From: Paenibacillus methanolicus
GTDB taxonomy: Bacteria > Bacillota > Bacilli > Paenibacillales > Paenibacillaceae
Reading direction: 5' to 3'
Length of the DNA: 62,035 nt
NCBI RefSeq assembly: GCF_008124765.1
Contig: NZ_VNHS01000022.1
Location: forward strand, 1-62,035
A program made the position numbers and the translations under genes. How positions within the stretch are numbered: the stretch's first letter is position 1; every line of letters begins with the position of its first letter. Below are positions 7,758 through 16,975 of the stretch, one piece after another. The notes under the pieces were generated by a model, which saw only the letters and a program-made list of their open reading frames with translations, did no database searches and had not been told where the DNA came from.

Positions 7758-8828
7758 ATGAAGGAGCCGAGTCAACAGGAAATAATGAACCAGCTGCTGC
7801 AGATGGTTGCACCCGGCACGGCATTTCGGGATGGGTTGGAGAATGTGCTTCGGGCAAAGACGGGCGCGCTGATCGTAGTCGGTTACAGTCCGGAGGTGAT
7901 GGAAGTCGTCGATGGCGGCTTTTCGATCAATTGCGATTTCTCCCCGAACTATTTGTACGAACTGGCGAAGATGGACGGCGCGATCATCCTCAGCGAGGAT
8001 CGCAAGCGGATTCTATACGCGAACACGCAGCTAATACCGGATAGCTCGATATCCTCGAGCGAGACGGGCATCCGGCATCGGACGGCGGAGCGGGTGGCCA
8101 AGCAGACGGGGAAGCTTGTCGTGTCGATCTCCCAGCGGCGCAACGTCATTACGCTCTATCAAGGACAATTGCGCTATTCGCTGAAGGAAATGGGCGTTAT
8201 CCTGACCAAAGCGAATCAGGCGATCCAGACGCTGGAGAAGTATAAGGTCGTGCTGAGTCAATCGTTCACGAACTTGTCAGCCTCCGAGTTCGAAGAGCTC
8301 GTTACGCTGCAGGAGGTTGCCCATGTCATTAAACGGGTAGAAATGGTTATCCGGGTCAAGATGGAAATCAAACGTTATGTGAATGAGCTGGGGACGGAAG
8401 GCAGACTGATCTCCATGCAGATGGAGGAACTTGTCGGAGGCGTCGAGGAAGAACTGTGGTTTTTGCTCAAGGACTATGCCAAAGAAGACAGCGAGGATCG
8501 AATCCGGGATATCCGCAACAGCATCCGCAAGCTGACGAGCGAGGATTTGCTGGATGTGCCGCCGATCATCAAGTTGCTCGGTTATGCGGGGACCGGAGCG
8601 GAAGACATGGTGGCCCCGCGCGGTTACCGGCTGCTGAGCAAAATTCCGCGACTGCCGTCGGTTATTATGAACAACCTGGTGGAACACTTTGATCATCTTC
8701 CTCACGTCCTGATGGCGACCATCGAGGAGCTGGATGCGGTAGACGGAATAGGCGAGGTTCGTGCGCGCGCAATCAAAGAAGGACTGAAGCGGATCCAAGA
8801 GCAGATGTTCATTGACAGGCAAATTTAA
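7758..8828 (+). CDS. disA: DisA, diadenylate cyclase and DNA-integrity scanning protein
   Basis: DisA makes cyclic di-AMP from two ATP and scans DNA for branched structures, pausing sporulation or outgrowth when damage is found. The 356-residue chain has an N-terminal DAC domain with the DGA motif at 73-75 and the RHR motif at 106-108, both needed for catalysis. A helical linker and a C-terminal helix-hairpin-helix DNA-binding domain (about 290-356, LDAVDGIGEVRARAI) follow. It sits 12 bases after radA, the conserved Bacillales pairing, and is probably cotranscribed. Confidence 0.96.
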   Translation: MKEPSQQEIMNQLLQMVAPGTAFRDGLENVLRAKTGALIVVGYSPEVMEVVDGGFSINCDFSPNYLYELAKMDGAIILSEDRKRILYANTQLIPDSSISSSETGIRHRTAERVAKQTGKLVVSISQRRNVITLYQGQLRYSLKEMGVILTKANQAIQTLEKYKVVLSQSFTNLSASEFEELVTLQEVAHVIKRVEMVIRVKMEIKRYVNELGTEGRLISMQMEELVGGVEEELWFLLKDYAKEDSEDRIRDIRNSIRKLTSEDLLDVPPIIKLLGYAGTGAEDMVAPRGYRLLSKIPRLPSVIMNNLVEHFDHLPHVLMATIEELDAVDGIGEVRARAIKEGLKRIQEQMFIDRQI

Positions 8829-8932
8829 ATCCCATACAATGTGAAGATGCGCCATAATGGTTGGATTTTACAGGTGAATGGACGCAAGCGTTTATTCACT
8901 TTTGGGGCATAGTAAAGATGAGGTGGAGCTTA

Positions 8933-9676
8933 ATGTTTACGAAATCGATACCGAGTCTTTTCACCGTGGCGAATTTGTTTCTAGGCATCGTCGCGATTAT
9001 CCTCATCTTCCCGGAGAATGCGCGGTACGATTTGGCTGCGATGATGGTTATCATCGCCATGCTCATGGACGGGGTAGACGGACGGGTCGCCCGCGCGTTG
9101 AACGCGCAGAGCGAATTCGGCAAAGAACTCGATTCCTTATCGGATGTCATATCATTCGGCGTAGCGCCGGCTTTCATTATGTACAGCGTGGCCTTTCAGG
9201 AATTAAGCGCGGCACCGGCTTGGATTATCACCGCGTTGTTCCCGATCTGCGGCGCGCTCCGGCTGGCTCGCTTTAACGTCATCACAAGTCACGCGGGTTA
9301 CTTCATCGGTCTTCCGATTCCCGCGGCGGGCGGCGTGCTCGCGACGCTTGCGCTCTTTCACAAAGAGATCCCGGTCGTCGTGCTCATGGGCAGTACCCTC
9401 GTGTTGTCGTTCCTGATGGTCAGTACGGTGAAGTACCCGAATTTCAAGAAGGTGGGCATACCGCGCAACGCGATTTGGGTCGTGCCGATCGTCGTTCTCG
9501 TTTCGGTAGGACTTGCGCTCTGGCTGCCGCAGCATTTATCCAAAATCATTTTCGTGCCGCTCGTGCTCTACGCGCTGTACGGCCTAAAAAAAAACGTTGA
9601 TCGACGTCTCCCTTGGCGGAGTCGCAAACAACGCAAAGAAGCGCAGGACGACGTCCAGTCGGAGCACAGCGCTTAA
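8933..9676 (+). CDS. pssA: CDP-diacylglycerol-serine O-phosphatidyltransferase (phosphatidylserine synthase)
   Basis: This membrane enzyme transfers phosphatidyl from CDP-diacylglycerol to serine, the first step toward phosphatidylethanolamine. The CDP-alcohol phosphatidyltransferase signature is complete: DGVDGRVAR, then G and two aspartates spaced as in D-X2-DG-X2-AR-X8-G-X3-D-X3-D. Six to eight hydrophobic segments span the 247 residues, and the tail is basic. The frame is open back to 8861, but ATG 8933 has GAGGTGGAGCT before it and gives the usual MFTKSIPS start. Serine as the substrate is inferred from likeness; another alcohol is possible. Confidence 0.85.
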   Translation: MFTKSIPSLFTVANLFLGIVAIILIFPENARYDLAAMMVIIAMLMDGVDGRVARALNAQSEFGKELDSLSDVISFGVAPAFIMYSVAFQELSAAPAWIITALFPICGALRLARFNVITSHAGYFIGLPIPAAGGVLATLALFHKEIPVVVLMGSTLVLSFLMVSTVKYPNFKKVGIPRNAIWVVPIVVLVSVGLALWLPQHLSKIIFVPLVLYALYGLKKNVDRRLPWRSRKQRKEAQDDVQSEHSA

Positions 9677-9714
9677 GCGAACTCGGATCAACGCGCCACA
9701 ACCCGGACATAATC

Positions 9715-9762
9715 GAACCGCCCTGCTCATCCGAAGGATGAAACAAGGCGGTTCTTTGCGTT
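9715..9762. terminator. Bidirectional terminator between pssA and the DUF gene
   Basis: GAACCGCC (9715-9722) pairs with GGCGGTTC (9747-9754), enclosing a second pairing CTCATCC/GGATGAA. T-rich sequence follows on the plus strand. The two flanking genes converge here. Confidence 0.65.
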
Positions 9763-9804
9763 TTCATATGATGAGTGCTGAGGTGTGCTCCTGATCGGTG
9801 AGGG

Positions 9805-10200
9805 TTACGTTAAATTAAATAAACCGAGCGTGGCGCATTTGTTCGATTCGTGCGACACGACTTCGTCGAGCTTGATGTCCAGCAGATTGCACATGGCGGA
9901 CATGTAGAACATATTGCGGCCAAGCTCGTTCTTGATGGCGTCTTTGCAATGCTCGCACAGTTCGCCGGAAATATGGTGATGCAGCTTCGTCTTTGCCTGT
10001 TCCAAATTGACGTCGTCGGGGTATTCCTGTTTGCGCGCGTTCAACTCGATACATCCACATTCGGTTACGGATTTCGCAACGGCACGGTTGACGGCCGCGC
10101 CGGATTGGCCGTACTTCGATAACACATCCAGCAAGCTCCGGTGCCGCAGCAGAAGTTCGGATACTTGCTGCTGAAATTGCTCCAGCGTCGGGGTGCTCAT
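9805..10200 (-). CDS. Conserved protein resembling the DUF1573 family of Bacillales
   Basis: The 131-residue soluble protein is mostly helical. It begins MSTPTLEQFQQQVSELLLRH and contains a cysteine cluster (CGC near 70 and CEHC near 103) that could bind metal. From memory it resembles a Bacillales family labelled DUF1573; this needs checking. Function is unknown. The longer frame reaches 10263, but ATG at 10198-10200 has GAGGTGG before it. It is a single gene opposed to its neighbours, with its own promoter at 10240-10268 and a shared terminator, so it is an independent unit. Confidence 0.8.
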   Translation of the reverse strand: MSTPTLEQFQQQVSELLLRHRSLLDVLSKYGQSGAAVNRAVAKSVTECGCIELNARKQEYPDDVNLEQAKTKLHHHISGELCEHCKDAIKNELGRNMFYMSAMCNLLDIKLDEVVSHESNKCATLGLFNLT

Positions 10201-10239
10201 CGATTCCACCTCATTTCGGGATTGGCAGTGCTCCCCTCT

Positions 10240-10268
10240 ATTATAAGGCCCGCGAGCGGTCATTTCAA
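10240..10268 (-). promoter_or_regulatory. Sigma-A promoter of the minus-strand DUF gene
   Basis: On the minus strand TTGAAA (complement of 10263-10268), a 17-base spacer and TATAAT (complement of 10240-10245) form a near-consensus vegetative promoter 40 bases before the start codon. Confidence 0.75.
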
Positions 10269-10369
10269 AAGACTTTTAGCATCTTGATTTTCCTCCAAAA
10301 AGTGTAAGCCGCCCACGGTTAACCTGAGAAATATTGGCGCATAATTGTTAATGGAGGTGGATTCATGTG

Positions 10370-11461
10370 ATGAAACGAATTATTCAAACCCTTGGCTTGG
10401 CATTCGGCGCGATGGCCGGAGCGCAAACGTATGGGTGGATGAATGCGGGCGCGGTGTGGGCTTCCCAATCTTACGGCATGCTCCAACGGTCCGGAAGTTA
10501 TTATTTGAACGCCGGCATCGGCGCGTTATGCGGTCTTGTCTTGGCAACCATGCTTTCGGGCACGATTATTCGATTGGTGGAACGGGGAGCGGAACGGACG
10601 TCTTCGCTGCCAATGGGACAGCTTTTATCTGGTGGGGCGGGACTTGCCGGAGGGCTTGCGTTGTCGGCGCTGATTTATCCGGCCGTATCGGGCTTGTCCG
10701 GCATCGGGCTATTCATACCGGTAAGCATGACGTTATTCTTCGGTTACTTCGGCTTGCGGATTGGACTGAGCAAACAAGCGGAGCTGGAAGCGGGCGTGGG
10801 AGCCTTGCTTGCGCAGCGCGCAAAGGCGGCGGACCCCAGCGAGGACAGCACCTATGAGGAACATAAAATTTTGGATACGAGCGTCATTATAGACGGACGG
10901 ATCGCCGATATTTGCAAAACCGGATTCATCGAAGGAACGCTCGTTATTCCAGAGTTCGTCTTGGAAGAGCTGCAGCATATCGCGGACTCGTCGGATTTGC
11001 TCAAGCGTAACCGGGGACGGCGCGGTCTGGATATTTTGAACAAAATCCAGAAGGAACTCGACGTCAAAGTGCTTATTTACGAGGGCGATATGGAAGACGG
11101 AGAAGTCGACAGCAAGCTCGTGAAGTTGGCGAAGGCGCTCCATGGCAAAGTGGTGACCAATGACTTCAACCTGAACAAAGTGTGCGAGCTGCAGGGCGTC
11201 TCGGTGCTAAACATCAATGATTTGGCGAATGCGGTCAAGCCGGTCGTGCTGCCTGGCGAAGAGATCGTGGTGCAAGTCATCAAAGACGGCAAAGAGCACG
11301 GCCAAGGCGTCGCGTATTTGGATGACGGCACGATGATCGTCGTCGAAGGCGGACGGGACTTCATCGGCACGACGATGGAAGTGCTGGTGACGAGCGTGCT
11401 GCAGACGTCGGCGGGACGAATGATTTTCGCGAAGCCGAAATTGTTGGAAAAAGCGCTGTAA
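10370..11461 (+). CDS. yacL: Membrane PIN/TRAM-domain protein (YacL type)
   Basis: The first 130 residues hold about four hydrophobic segments. A PIN-type nuclease domain follows (starting ILDTSVIIDGRI near 170, with acidic residues at the expected places), then a C-terminal TRAM RNA-binding domain (GKEHGQGVAYLDDGTMIVVE). About 363 residues, the usual length. ATG 10370 is nine bases from the GGAGGTGG site; GTG 10367 directly before it is an alternative. In Bacillus subtilis yacL lies between disA and ispD; here pssA and the minus-strand DUF gene are interposed. A role in RNA processing at the membrane is inferred from the domains. Confidence 0.9.
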   Translation: MKRIIQTLGLAFGAMAGAQTYGWMNAGAVWASQSYGMLQRSGSYYLNAGIGALCGLVLATMLSGTIIRLVERGAERTSSLPMGQLLSGGAGLAGGLALSALIYPAVSGLSGIGLFIPVSMTLFFGYFGLRIGLSKQAELEAGVGALLAQRAKAADPSEDSTYEEHKILDTSVIIDGRIADICKTGFIEGTLVIPEFVLEELQHIADSSDLLKRNRGRRGLDILNKIQKELDVKVLIYEGDMEDGEVDSKLVKLAKALHGKVVTNDFNLNKVCELQGVSVLNINDLANAVKPVVLPGEEIVVQVIKDGKEHGQGVAYLDDGTMIVVEGGRDFIGTTMEVLVTSVLQTSAGRMIFAKPKLLEKAL

Positions 11462-11532
11462 CACGGTATGATAGTACTCGTGCGATGCTTCCTCTGAGGC
11501 ATGGTAAGTTCACAGCGAGGCGGTTGAAGGGA

Positions 11533-12243
11533 ATGCCGGTAACGAAGGCGCAATGGGGCGTCGTCATCGTGGCTGCGGGACGCGGCACGCGGATGGGGAC
11601 CAAAGAGAGCAAGCAATATTTGCTGCTGCAGGACAAGCCGGTGCTTGTGCATACGATGGAGCTGTTCCAAGGCATGGACGACATCGCGGAAATTGTGCTT
11701 GTCGTCGGCGGCGATGACGTATCCCGCTGCGAGACGTTCGCGAGCGAGTACGGCCTATCGAAGGTAAAGGCGGTCGTGCACGGCGGAAGCGAACGTCAGC
11801 ACTCGGTGCTGCGCGGTTTGCGCGCTACCGGGACGGAATGGGTCATGGTGCATGACGGCGTAAGGCCGCTCGTCACCGCCGAAGCGGTCCGCCGGTGCAT
11901 GCGCGAAGCGGAGCGCTCCGAGGCTTGCGTGCTGGCCGTTCCCGTTAAAGATACGATCAAACAAGTCAATGAAGCCGGCGTGATCACGGCGACGCCGGAC
12001 CGGAGAAGCTTGTGGGCGATTCAAACGCCGCAAGCTTTTCGGCATGTACGGCTGGTGGAGGCGCATGAGCGCGCGCAAGCGGACGGCTTCATTGGCACGG
12101 ACGACGCGGTCGTGGTGGAGCGATACGGGGGCATAGCGGTCACGGTGGCGGAAGGCGAGTACACGAACATTAAGATTACGACGCCGGAGGATTTGCCGTA
12201 TGCGACGTTCCTGCTTGCCCAGCGGAGCCAAGCAGAAGGATAA
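11533..12243 (+). CDS. ispD: IspD, 2-C-methyl-D-erythritol 4-phosphate cytidylyltransferase
   Basis: IspD joins CTP to methylerythritol phosphate in the non-mevalonate isoprenoid pathway. The N-terminal nucleotide-binding loop AAGRGTRMG is near residues 13-21. HDGVRP and the C-terminal TDDAVVVER are typical. About 236 residues from ATG 11533. The frame is open upstream to 11485, and TTG 11524 is a possible alternative because the ribosome-binding site (GAGG near 11517) is not decisive. ispF follows, so the two consecutive-pathway genes are adjacent. Confidence 0.93.
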   Translation: MPVTKAQWGVVIVAAGRGTRMGTKESKQYLLLQDKPVLVHTMELFQGMDDIAEIVLVVGGDDVSRCETFASEYGLSKVKAVVHGGSERQHSVLRGLRATGTEWVMVHDGVRPLVTAEAVRRCMREAERSEACVLAVPVKDTIKQVNEAGVITATPDRRSLWAIQTPQAFRHVRLVEAHERAQADGFIGTDDAVVVERYGGIAVTVAEGEYTNIKITTPEDLPYATFLLAQRSQAEG

Positions 12244-12293
12244 GAAGCGGGAGTAGCCATGCCAACCATAACGGGAATAAGGAGAGGACGAAC

Positions 12294-12779
12294 ATGATAC
12301 GAGTGGGACAAGGGTTTGACGTGCATCAATTGGTGGAGGGACGGCCGTGCATTATCGGCGGCGTCACGATTCCATATGAGAAAGGGCTGCTGGGCCACTC
12401 CGACGCGGACGTGCTGCTGCATGCGATCAGCGATGCGGTGCTTGGCGCCCTGGGGTTGGGCGATATCGGCAAGCATTTTCCGGATACGGACGAAGCGTTC
12501 AAGGACGCGGACAGCTTGAAGCTGCTCCAACATGTGTGGGGCTTGGCGAAGGAGCGGGGCTATAAGCTTGGGAACGTCGATTCGACGATCATCGCGCAGC
12601 GTCCGAAGATGGCGCCGTATATTCCGCAAATGGCACAGGTGATCGCGGATGCGCTCGAAGCCGAAGACCTCTCCCAAGTGAACGTCAAAGCGACGACGAC
12701 CGAGCAGCTCGGTTTCACCGGACGGGGCGAAGGGATCGCCGCGCAGTCGGTTGTCTGCCTCGTGAAGAGTGTGCTATGA
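12294..12779 (+). CDS. ispF: IspF, 2-C-methyl-D-erythritol 2,4-cyclodiphosphate synthase
   Basis: IspF cyclises the diphosphocytidyl methylerythritol phosphate product with release of CMP. At 161 residues it is the usual size for this trimeric zinc enzyme. The zinc ligands are in GFDVHQL (D9, H11), with the conserved GHSDADV following, and the active-site TTTEQLGFTGRGEG lies near 126-139. AAGGAGAGG precedes the ATG. It is cotranscribed with ispD (50-base gap); gltX follows after 44 bases. Confidence 0.96.
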   Translation: MIRVGQGFDVHQLVEGRPCIIGGVTIPYEKGLLGHSDADVLLHAISDAVLGALGLGDIGKHFPDTDEAFKDADSLKLLQHVWGLAKERGYKLGNVDSTIIAQRPKMAPYIPQMAQVIADALEAEDLSQVNVKATTTEQLGFTGRGEGIAAQSVVCLVKSVL

Positions 12780-12823
12780 TCGTGGGATAACATGAGGTAG
12801 AAACGAAAAGGAGCTTGAGCGCG

Positions 12824-14278
12824 ATGTCTGATCAAATTCGGGTGCGTTACGCGCCATCGCCGACGGGGCATTTGCATATCGGCAACGCAAGAACGGCCTT
12901 ATTCAACTATTTGTTCGCCCGCAGCCGCGGGGGCAAGTTCATCATACGGATTGAAGATACCGACCTGAAGCGGAACATCGAAGGCGGCGAAGAGAGCCAG
13001 CTAACCTACCTGAAGTGGCTTGGCATCGATTGGGACGAGAGCATCGACATCGGCGGCGGCTATGGACCGTACCGTCAGACCGAGCGTCTGGATATTTACA
13101 AAGAATATTGGCAGGACCTGCTTGATCGCGGCTTAGCCTACAAGTGCTACATGACAGAGGAAGAGCTGGAGCGGGAGTTCGAAGAACAGAAAGCGCGCGG
13201 TGAAATGCCGGGTTATTCCGGCGCGCATCGGAATCTGACGGACGAACAGCGTCAGGCGTTCGAAGCCGAAGGCCGTGTGCCGACGATCCGGTTCCGCATC
13301 CCGACGGGCCGTACATACACTTGGGACGACATGGTCAAAGGGACGATCAGCATCGAAGCCGAAGGGACGAACGACTTCGTCATCGTGAAGCGCGACGGCA
13401 TCCCGACGTATAACTTCGCCGTGGCGGTGGACGATCATCTGATGGCGATCAGCCACGTGCTCCGCGGAGAGGACCATATCTCCAATACGCCGCGTCAGCT
13501 CATGATCTACGAAGCGCTCGGCTGGGAGCCGCCGCAATTCGGCCACATGACGCTCATCGTCAACGAGAACCGCAAGAAGCTCAGCAAGCGCGACGAGTCG
13601 ATTATCCAATTCATCGAGCAGTACGATTCGCTTGGCTATCTGCCGGAAGCGATGTTCAACTTCATTACGCTGCTAGGCTGGTCGCCGGAGGGCGAACAGG
13701 AGATCTTCACTCGCGAAGAGCTCATTCAAGCGTTCGATCCGTCCCGACTGTCGAAGAGCCCGGCCGTGTTCGATACGAACAAGCTTAGCTGGATGAACAA
13801 CGAATATATCAAGAAACTCGAACTGCCGCGGGTAGTCGATCTTTGCCTGCCGCATCTGCAGAAGGCCGGCCGATTGCCGGAGGCGCTCGATCAGGAGCAA
13901 CGCGACTGGGCTAACGCGCTGATCGCGCTGTACCAAGACAAGCTGCGTTCGGGCTCCGACATCATATCGCTCACGGAACTTTTCTTCCAGACGGAGGCGG
14001 TCGACGAGGAAGAAGCGAAGACGGTTTTGGCGGAAGAGCAAGTGCCGGCGGTGTTGCGCGCATTCGCGGAGCAGGTCGCGGCCATCGAGACGTTTAACGC
14101 GGAATCCATCAAGGCGGCGATCAAAGCGGTACAGCAGTCAACCGGGTTTAAAGGCAAGCAGCTGTTCATGCCGATCCGCGCCGCGCTGACCGGACAGACG
14201 CACGGGCCGGACCTCAACGAGACGATCTCGCTGCTTGGCCAAGCGAAGGTGCAGGCTCGTCTTCAAGCAAGACTGTAA
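12824..14278 (+). CDS. gltX: GltX, glutamyl-tRNA synthetase
   Basis: GltX charges tRNA-Glu. In most Bacillota it also mischarges tRNA-Gln, which GatCAB then amidates; gatCAB is not in the window. The class I signatures are HLHIG at residues 16-20 and KLSKR near 253 (KMSKS equivalent). About 484 residues. TTG 12815 lies one base from the AAGGAG site, so ATG 12824 (spacing 10, MSDQIRVRYAPSPTG) is chosen. It is the last gene before a terminator. Confidence 0.96.
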   Translation: MSDQIRVRYAPSPTGHLHIGNARTALFNYLFARSRGGKFIIRIEDTDLKRNIEGGEESQLTYLKWLGIDWDESIDIGGGYGPYRQTERLDIYKEYWQDLLDRGLAYKCYMTEEELEREFEEQKARGEMPGYSGAHRNLTDEQRQAFEAEGRVPTIRFRIPTGRTYTWDDMVKGTISIEAEGTNDFVIVKRDGIPTYNFAVAVDDHLMAISHVLRGEDHISNTPRQLMIYEALGWEPPQFGHMTLIVNENRKKLSKRDESIIQFIEQYDSLGYLPEAMFNFITLLGWSPEGEQEIFTREELIQAFDPSRLSKSPAVFDTNKLSWMNNEYIKKLELPRVVDLCLPHLQKAGRLPEALDQEQRDWANALIALYQDKLRSGSDIISLTELFFQTEAVDEEEAKTVLAEEQVPAVLRAFAEQVAAIETFNAESIKAAIKAVQQSTGFKGKQLFMPIRAALTGQTHGPDLNETISLLGQAKVQARLQARL

Positions 14279-14283
14279 GCATG

Positions 14284-14324
14284 AAGGGGAGCGCTGATCC
14301 TTGTATAGGCGGGTCGCTCCCTTT
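14284..14324 (+). terminator. Terminator after gltX
   Basis: GGGAGCG (14287-14293) pairs with CGCTCCC (14315-14321), and TTTATCTTT follows. It lies nine bases after the gltX stop. Confidence 0.7.
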
Positions 14325-14386
14325 ATCTTTGTTGCACGCGATCTAAGAATCTATTCATGGATCGCTCGCCGGTCAAGCTTACCCAC

Positions 14387-14415
14387 TTGTCAGGCGGAAG
14401 GACCTCCGCTATACT
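14387..14415 (+). promoter_or_regulatory. Sigma-A promoter of the T-box/cysES operon
   Basis: TTGTCA at 14387-14392 and TATACT at 14410-14415 are separated by 17 bases. Transcription starting near 14422 would include the whole T-box leader. Confidence 0.75.
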
Positions 14416-14454
14416 TGAGATACTTATTTCTTATCGGTTAATGGCATTGAACAG

Positions 14455-14762
14455 GAAGTTCATTTCGTGAAAGCAAGATTTCGCACAGAGAGGGCGACCT
14501 TTCGCATGGAGCCGCTGCCTGCTTATTTGGCGGTCCGTCCGAATGGCTGGGAGTCGGCCGGGAATCTAGAAATGAACGTTGCGCCTGGGAGCCGCGCGTT
14601 CCGATCCGGGTCCGTCCAGGTGACGGCAGGGGTAGGAAGCGCCGTCCGTCCGCGTTAAGGACATGGAGAAGGAGACCTGCGCCCTCGAGCGCGGCGATCC
14701 AAGCAGAGTGGAACCGCGTGCTACGCCTCTGCAGCCCCTTATCGGGCTGCGGGGGCTTTTTT
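14455..14762 (+). promoter_or_regulatory. T-box riboswitch, probably cysteine-specific, upstream of cysE-cysS
   Basis: The T-box core AGAGTGGAACCGCG is at 14705-14718. Its flanks GCAGAG and CTCTGC can pair as the antiterminator. The competing terminator pairs AGCCCC (14733-14738) with GGGGCT (14752-14757) and is followed by a T-run. Together with the upstream stem region, the leader has normal T-box size. Cysteine specificity is inferred from cysE and cysS downstream. A TGC at 14580-14582, just after AATGAACG, is a candidate specifier, but I could not fold Stem I with certainty. Uncharged tRNA-Cys would allow read-through. Confidence 0.85.
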
Positions 14763-14882
14763 GCATCGTAAGAGACGTATTTCCCGGATAACAGCCTCGC
14801 GCGCATCATGCTCATGCCGAGGGATGTTGGACCAAGGAATCGTCCTGCTTCAAGCGGTCACGTTGGAGAGGAGCTAACCGCC

Positions 14883-15572
14883 ATGTTTCGCCAGATGAGA
14901 ATCGATATTGAGACGGTGCTGGATAACGATCCCGCAGCCCGAAGCAAGTTTGAAGTGATCTTTACCTATTCGGGCCTGCATGCGATCTGGGCGCATCGCG
15001 TCGCGCATAAGCTGTATAAGCGCAAATGGTATACGCTGTCCAGAATCGTATCGCAGGTGAGCCGTTTTTTTACGGGAATCGAAATCCACCCCGGCGCGCG
15101 CATCGGCAGTCGGTTGTTTATCGACCATGGCATGGGGGTCGTCATCGGAGAGACTTGTGAGATCGGCGACAACGTCGTCATTTATCAAGGCGTCACGCTG
15201 GGCGGAACGGGCAAGGAACGCGGCAAGCGGCATCCGACGATCGGCAATAATGTCGTCATCGGTTCGGGATCGAAGGTTCTTGGATCGTTCACGGTTGGCG
15301 ATAATGTAAATATTGGGTCGAATGCGGTCGTGCTTCGCCCGGTGCCCTCCAATAGTACCGTCGTGGGCAATCCGGGGCGGGTCGTCAAACGCAACGGCGA
15401 GCGTGTCGGCGATCGCTTGGACCACACGCAGCTGCCCGATCCGGTCATCGAGATGCTGCGCGATATGCAGCGTCAGATCGACGATTTGAAATCCGAGCTT
15501 CGCGCCGAACGGGCGTTAAGACGAAGTGCCGGCAATTCAGAATTAATACCCGAAGGAGAACCTACGCTATGA
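14883..15572 (+). CDS. cysE: CysE, serine O-acetyltransferase
   Basis: CysE makes O-acetylserine from serine and acetyl-CoA, the carbon acceptor for sulfide in cysteine synthesis. The 229-residue protein has a helical N-terminus and a left-handed beta-helix of hexapeptide repeats (about 60-180, for example IHPGARIGSRLFIDHG). The catalytic region GMGVVIGETCEIG is near residue 85. The tail is helical and charged. The frame extends to 14808, but ATG 14883 has GAGAGGAGC before it and gives the standard MFRQMRIDIE start. The stop overlaps cysS. Confidence 0.96.
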   Translation: MFRQMRIDIETVLDNDPAARSKFEVIFTYSGLHAIWAHRVAHKLYKRKWYTLSRIVSQVSRFFTGIEIHPGARIGSRLFIDHGMGVVIGETCEIGDNVVIYQGVTLGGTGKERGKRHPTIGNNVVIGSGSKVLGSFTVGDNVNIGSNAVVLRPVPSNSTVVGNPGRVVKRNGERVGDRLDHTQLPDPVIEMLRDMQRQIDDLKSELRAERALRRSAGNSELIPEGEPTL

Positions 15573-16975
15573 GCTTGCATATTTACAATACGATGACGCG
15601 CGAGAAGGAAGAATTCGAGCCGCTCGTACCCGGCAAGGTGAACATGTACGTCTGCGGTCCGACCGTATACGATTACATCCATATCGGCAACGCGCGACCA
15701 GCTATTTTCTTTGATGTCGTCCGCCGGTATTTGGAGTCTTCCGGCTACGAAGTGAACTTCCTCGTCAATTTCACGGACGTGGACGATAAACTGATTCGCA
15801 AGGCCGAGCAGCTGGGAACGACGGTTCAAGACGTAGCGGAGCGATTCATTGCCGCATTCAAAGAAAACATCGCCGGCCTGGGCGTGCACGAAGCATCGCG
15901 CAATCCGCGCGTGACGGAGCATATCCCGGAAATTCTCTCGTTTATCGAGGAGCTGGAGCGCAAAGGCTATGCGTACGAAAACGGCGGCGACGTTTATTTT
16001 CGGACGAACAAATTCGCCGATTACGGCAAGCTGTCGCATCAGAATATCGATGAGCTGCAGCTCGGCATTCGGATCGAAGTGGATGAGCGCAAAGAGAACG
16101 GGCAAGATTTCGTGCTGTGGAAAGCGGCGAAGCCGGGCGAGATCGCTTGGGATAGTCCATGGGGATCTGGGCGTCCGGGCTGGCATATCGAATGCTCCGC
16201 CATGGCTCGCAAGTATGTTGGCGACACGCTCGACATTCACGGCGGAGGGCAAGATTTGCAATTCCCGCATCACGAATGCGAAGTTGCCCAGTCGGAGGCG
16301 TTGACCGGACAGCCGTTCGCCCGCTATTGGATGCATAACGGCTACATCAACATCAATAACGAGAAGATGTCGAAGTCGCTTGGCAACGGAATTACCGTCA
16401 ACGAACTGCTGAAGCGGGTCAAACCCGCGGCCATCCGCTACTTTATGCTGTCGTCTCATTACCGAAATCCGCTTAACTTCAACGACGAGACGATCGCGCA
16501 AGCGGAGAACAGCGTAGAGCGATTTGCCAACGGCTATGGCAATTTGAAGCACCGTCTTCAAGTGGCCGGCGATGTGGCGGACGAGGATTTAGACGCTGTC
16601 GAGGAGCGGGTCGAGACGATCGTGGCGCAGTTCCGCGCCAAGATGGACGACGATTTCAATACGCCGGACGCGATCACGGCCCTGTTCGAGCTGGTCAGCG
16701 AGGCGAATCAATATTTGCAACGTCCGGTCGTGACCGCGCAAGCGCTGAATATTTTCTTGGCGGCTTTCGAGGTTATCGACGATGTGCTCGGGCTGTTGCC
16801 GGGCGAAACGGAAGACGGATTGCTGGACGAAGAGATCGACGCTTTGATCGTCGAGCGGACGGAAGCGCGCAAGTCTAAGAACTGGGCGCGCGCGGATGAA
16901 ATCCGCGATGTGTTGGCCGAGCAAGGCATCGTGCTGGAAGATACGCCGCAAGGCATACGGTGGAAGCGCAAATGA
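15569..16975 (+). CDS. cysS: CysS, cysteinyl-tRNA synthetase
   Basis: CysS charges tRNA-Cys. The class I motif HIGNARP lies near residue 37, the zinc-binding cysteine is in YVCGPTVYD near 28, and KMSKSLGNG is near 266. At 468 residues it is full length. Its ATG overlaps the cysE stop (ATGA), and AAGGAGAA lies just upstream. It is the natural target of the T-box leader: low charged tRNA-Cys raises both cysteine synthesis and charging. Confidence 0.96.
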   Translation: MSLHIYNTMTREKEEFEPLVPGKVNMYVCGPTVYDYIHIGNARPAIFFDVVRRYLESSGYEVNFLVNFTDVDDKLIRKAEQLGTTVQDVAERFIAAFKENIAGLGVHEASRNPRVTEHIPEILSFIEELERKGYAYENGGDVYFRTNKFADYGKLSHQNIDELQLGIRIEVDERKENGQDFVLWKAAKPGEIAWDSPWGSGRPGWHIECSAMARKYVGDTLDIHGGGQDLQFPHHECEVAQSEALTGQPFARYWMHNGYININNEKMSKSLGNGITVNELLKRVKPAAIRYFMLSSHYRNPLNFNDETIAQAENSVERFANGYGNLKHRLQVAGDVADEDLDAVEERVETIVAQFRAKMDDDFNTPDAITALFELVSEANQYLQRPVVTAQALNIFLAAFEVIDDVLGLLPGETEDGLLDEEIDALIVERTEARKSKNWARADEIRDVLAEQGIVLEDTPQGIRWKRK

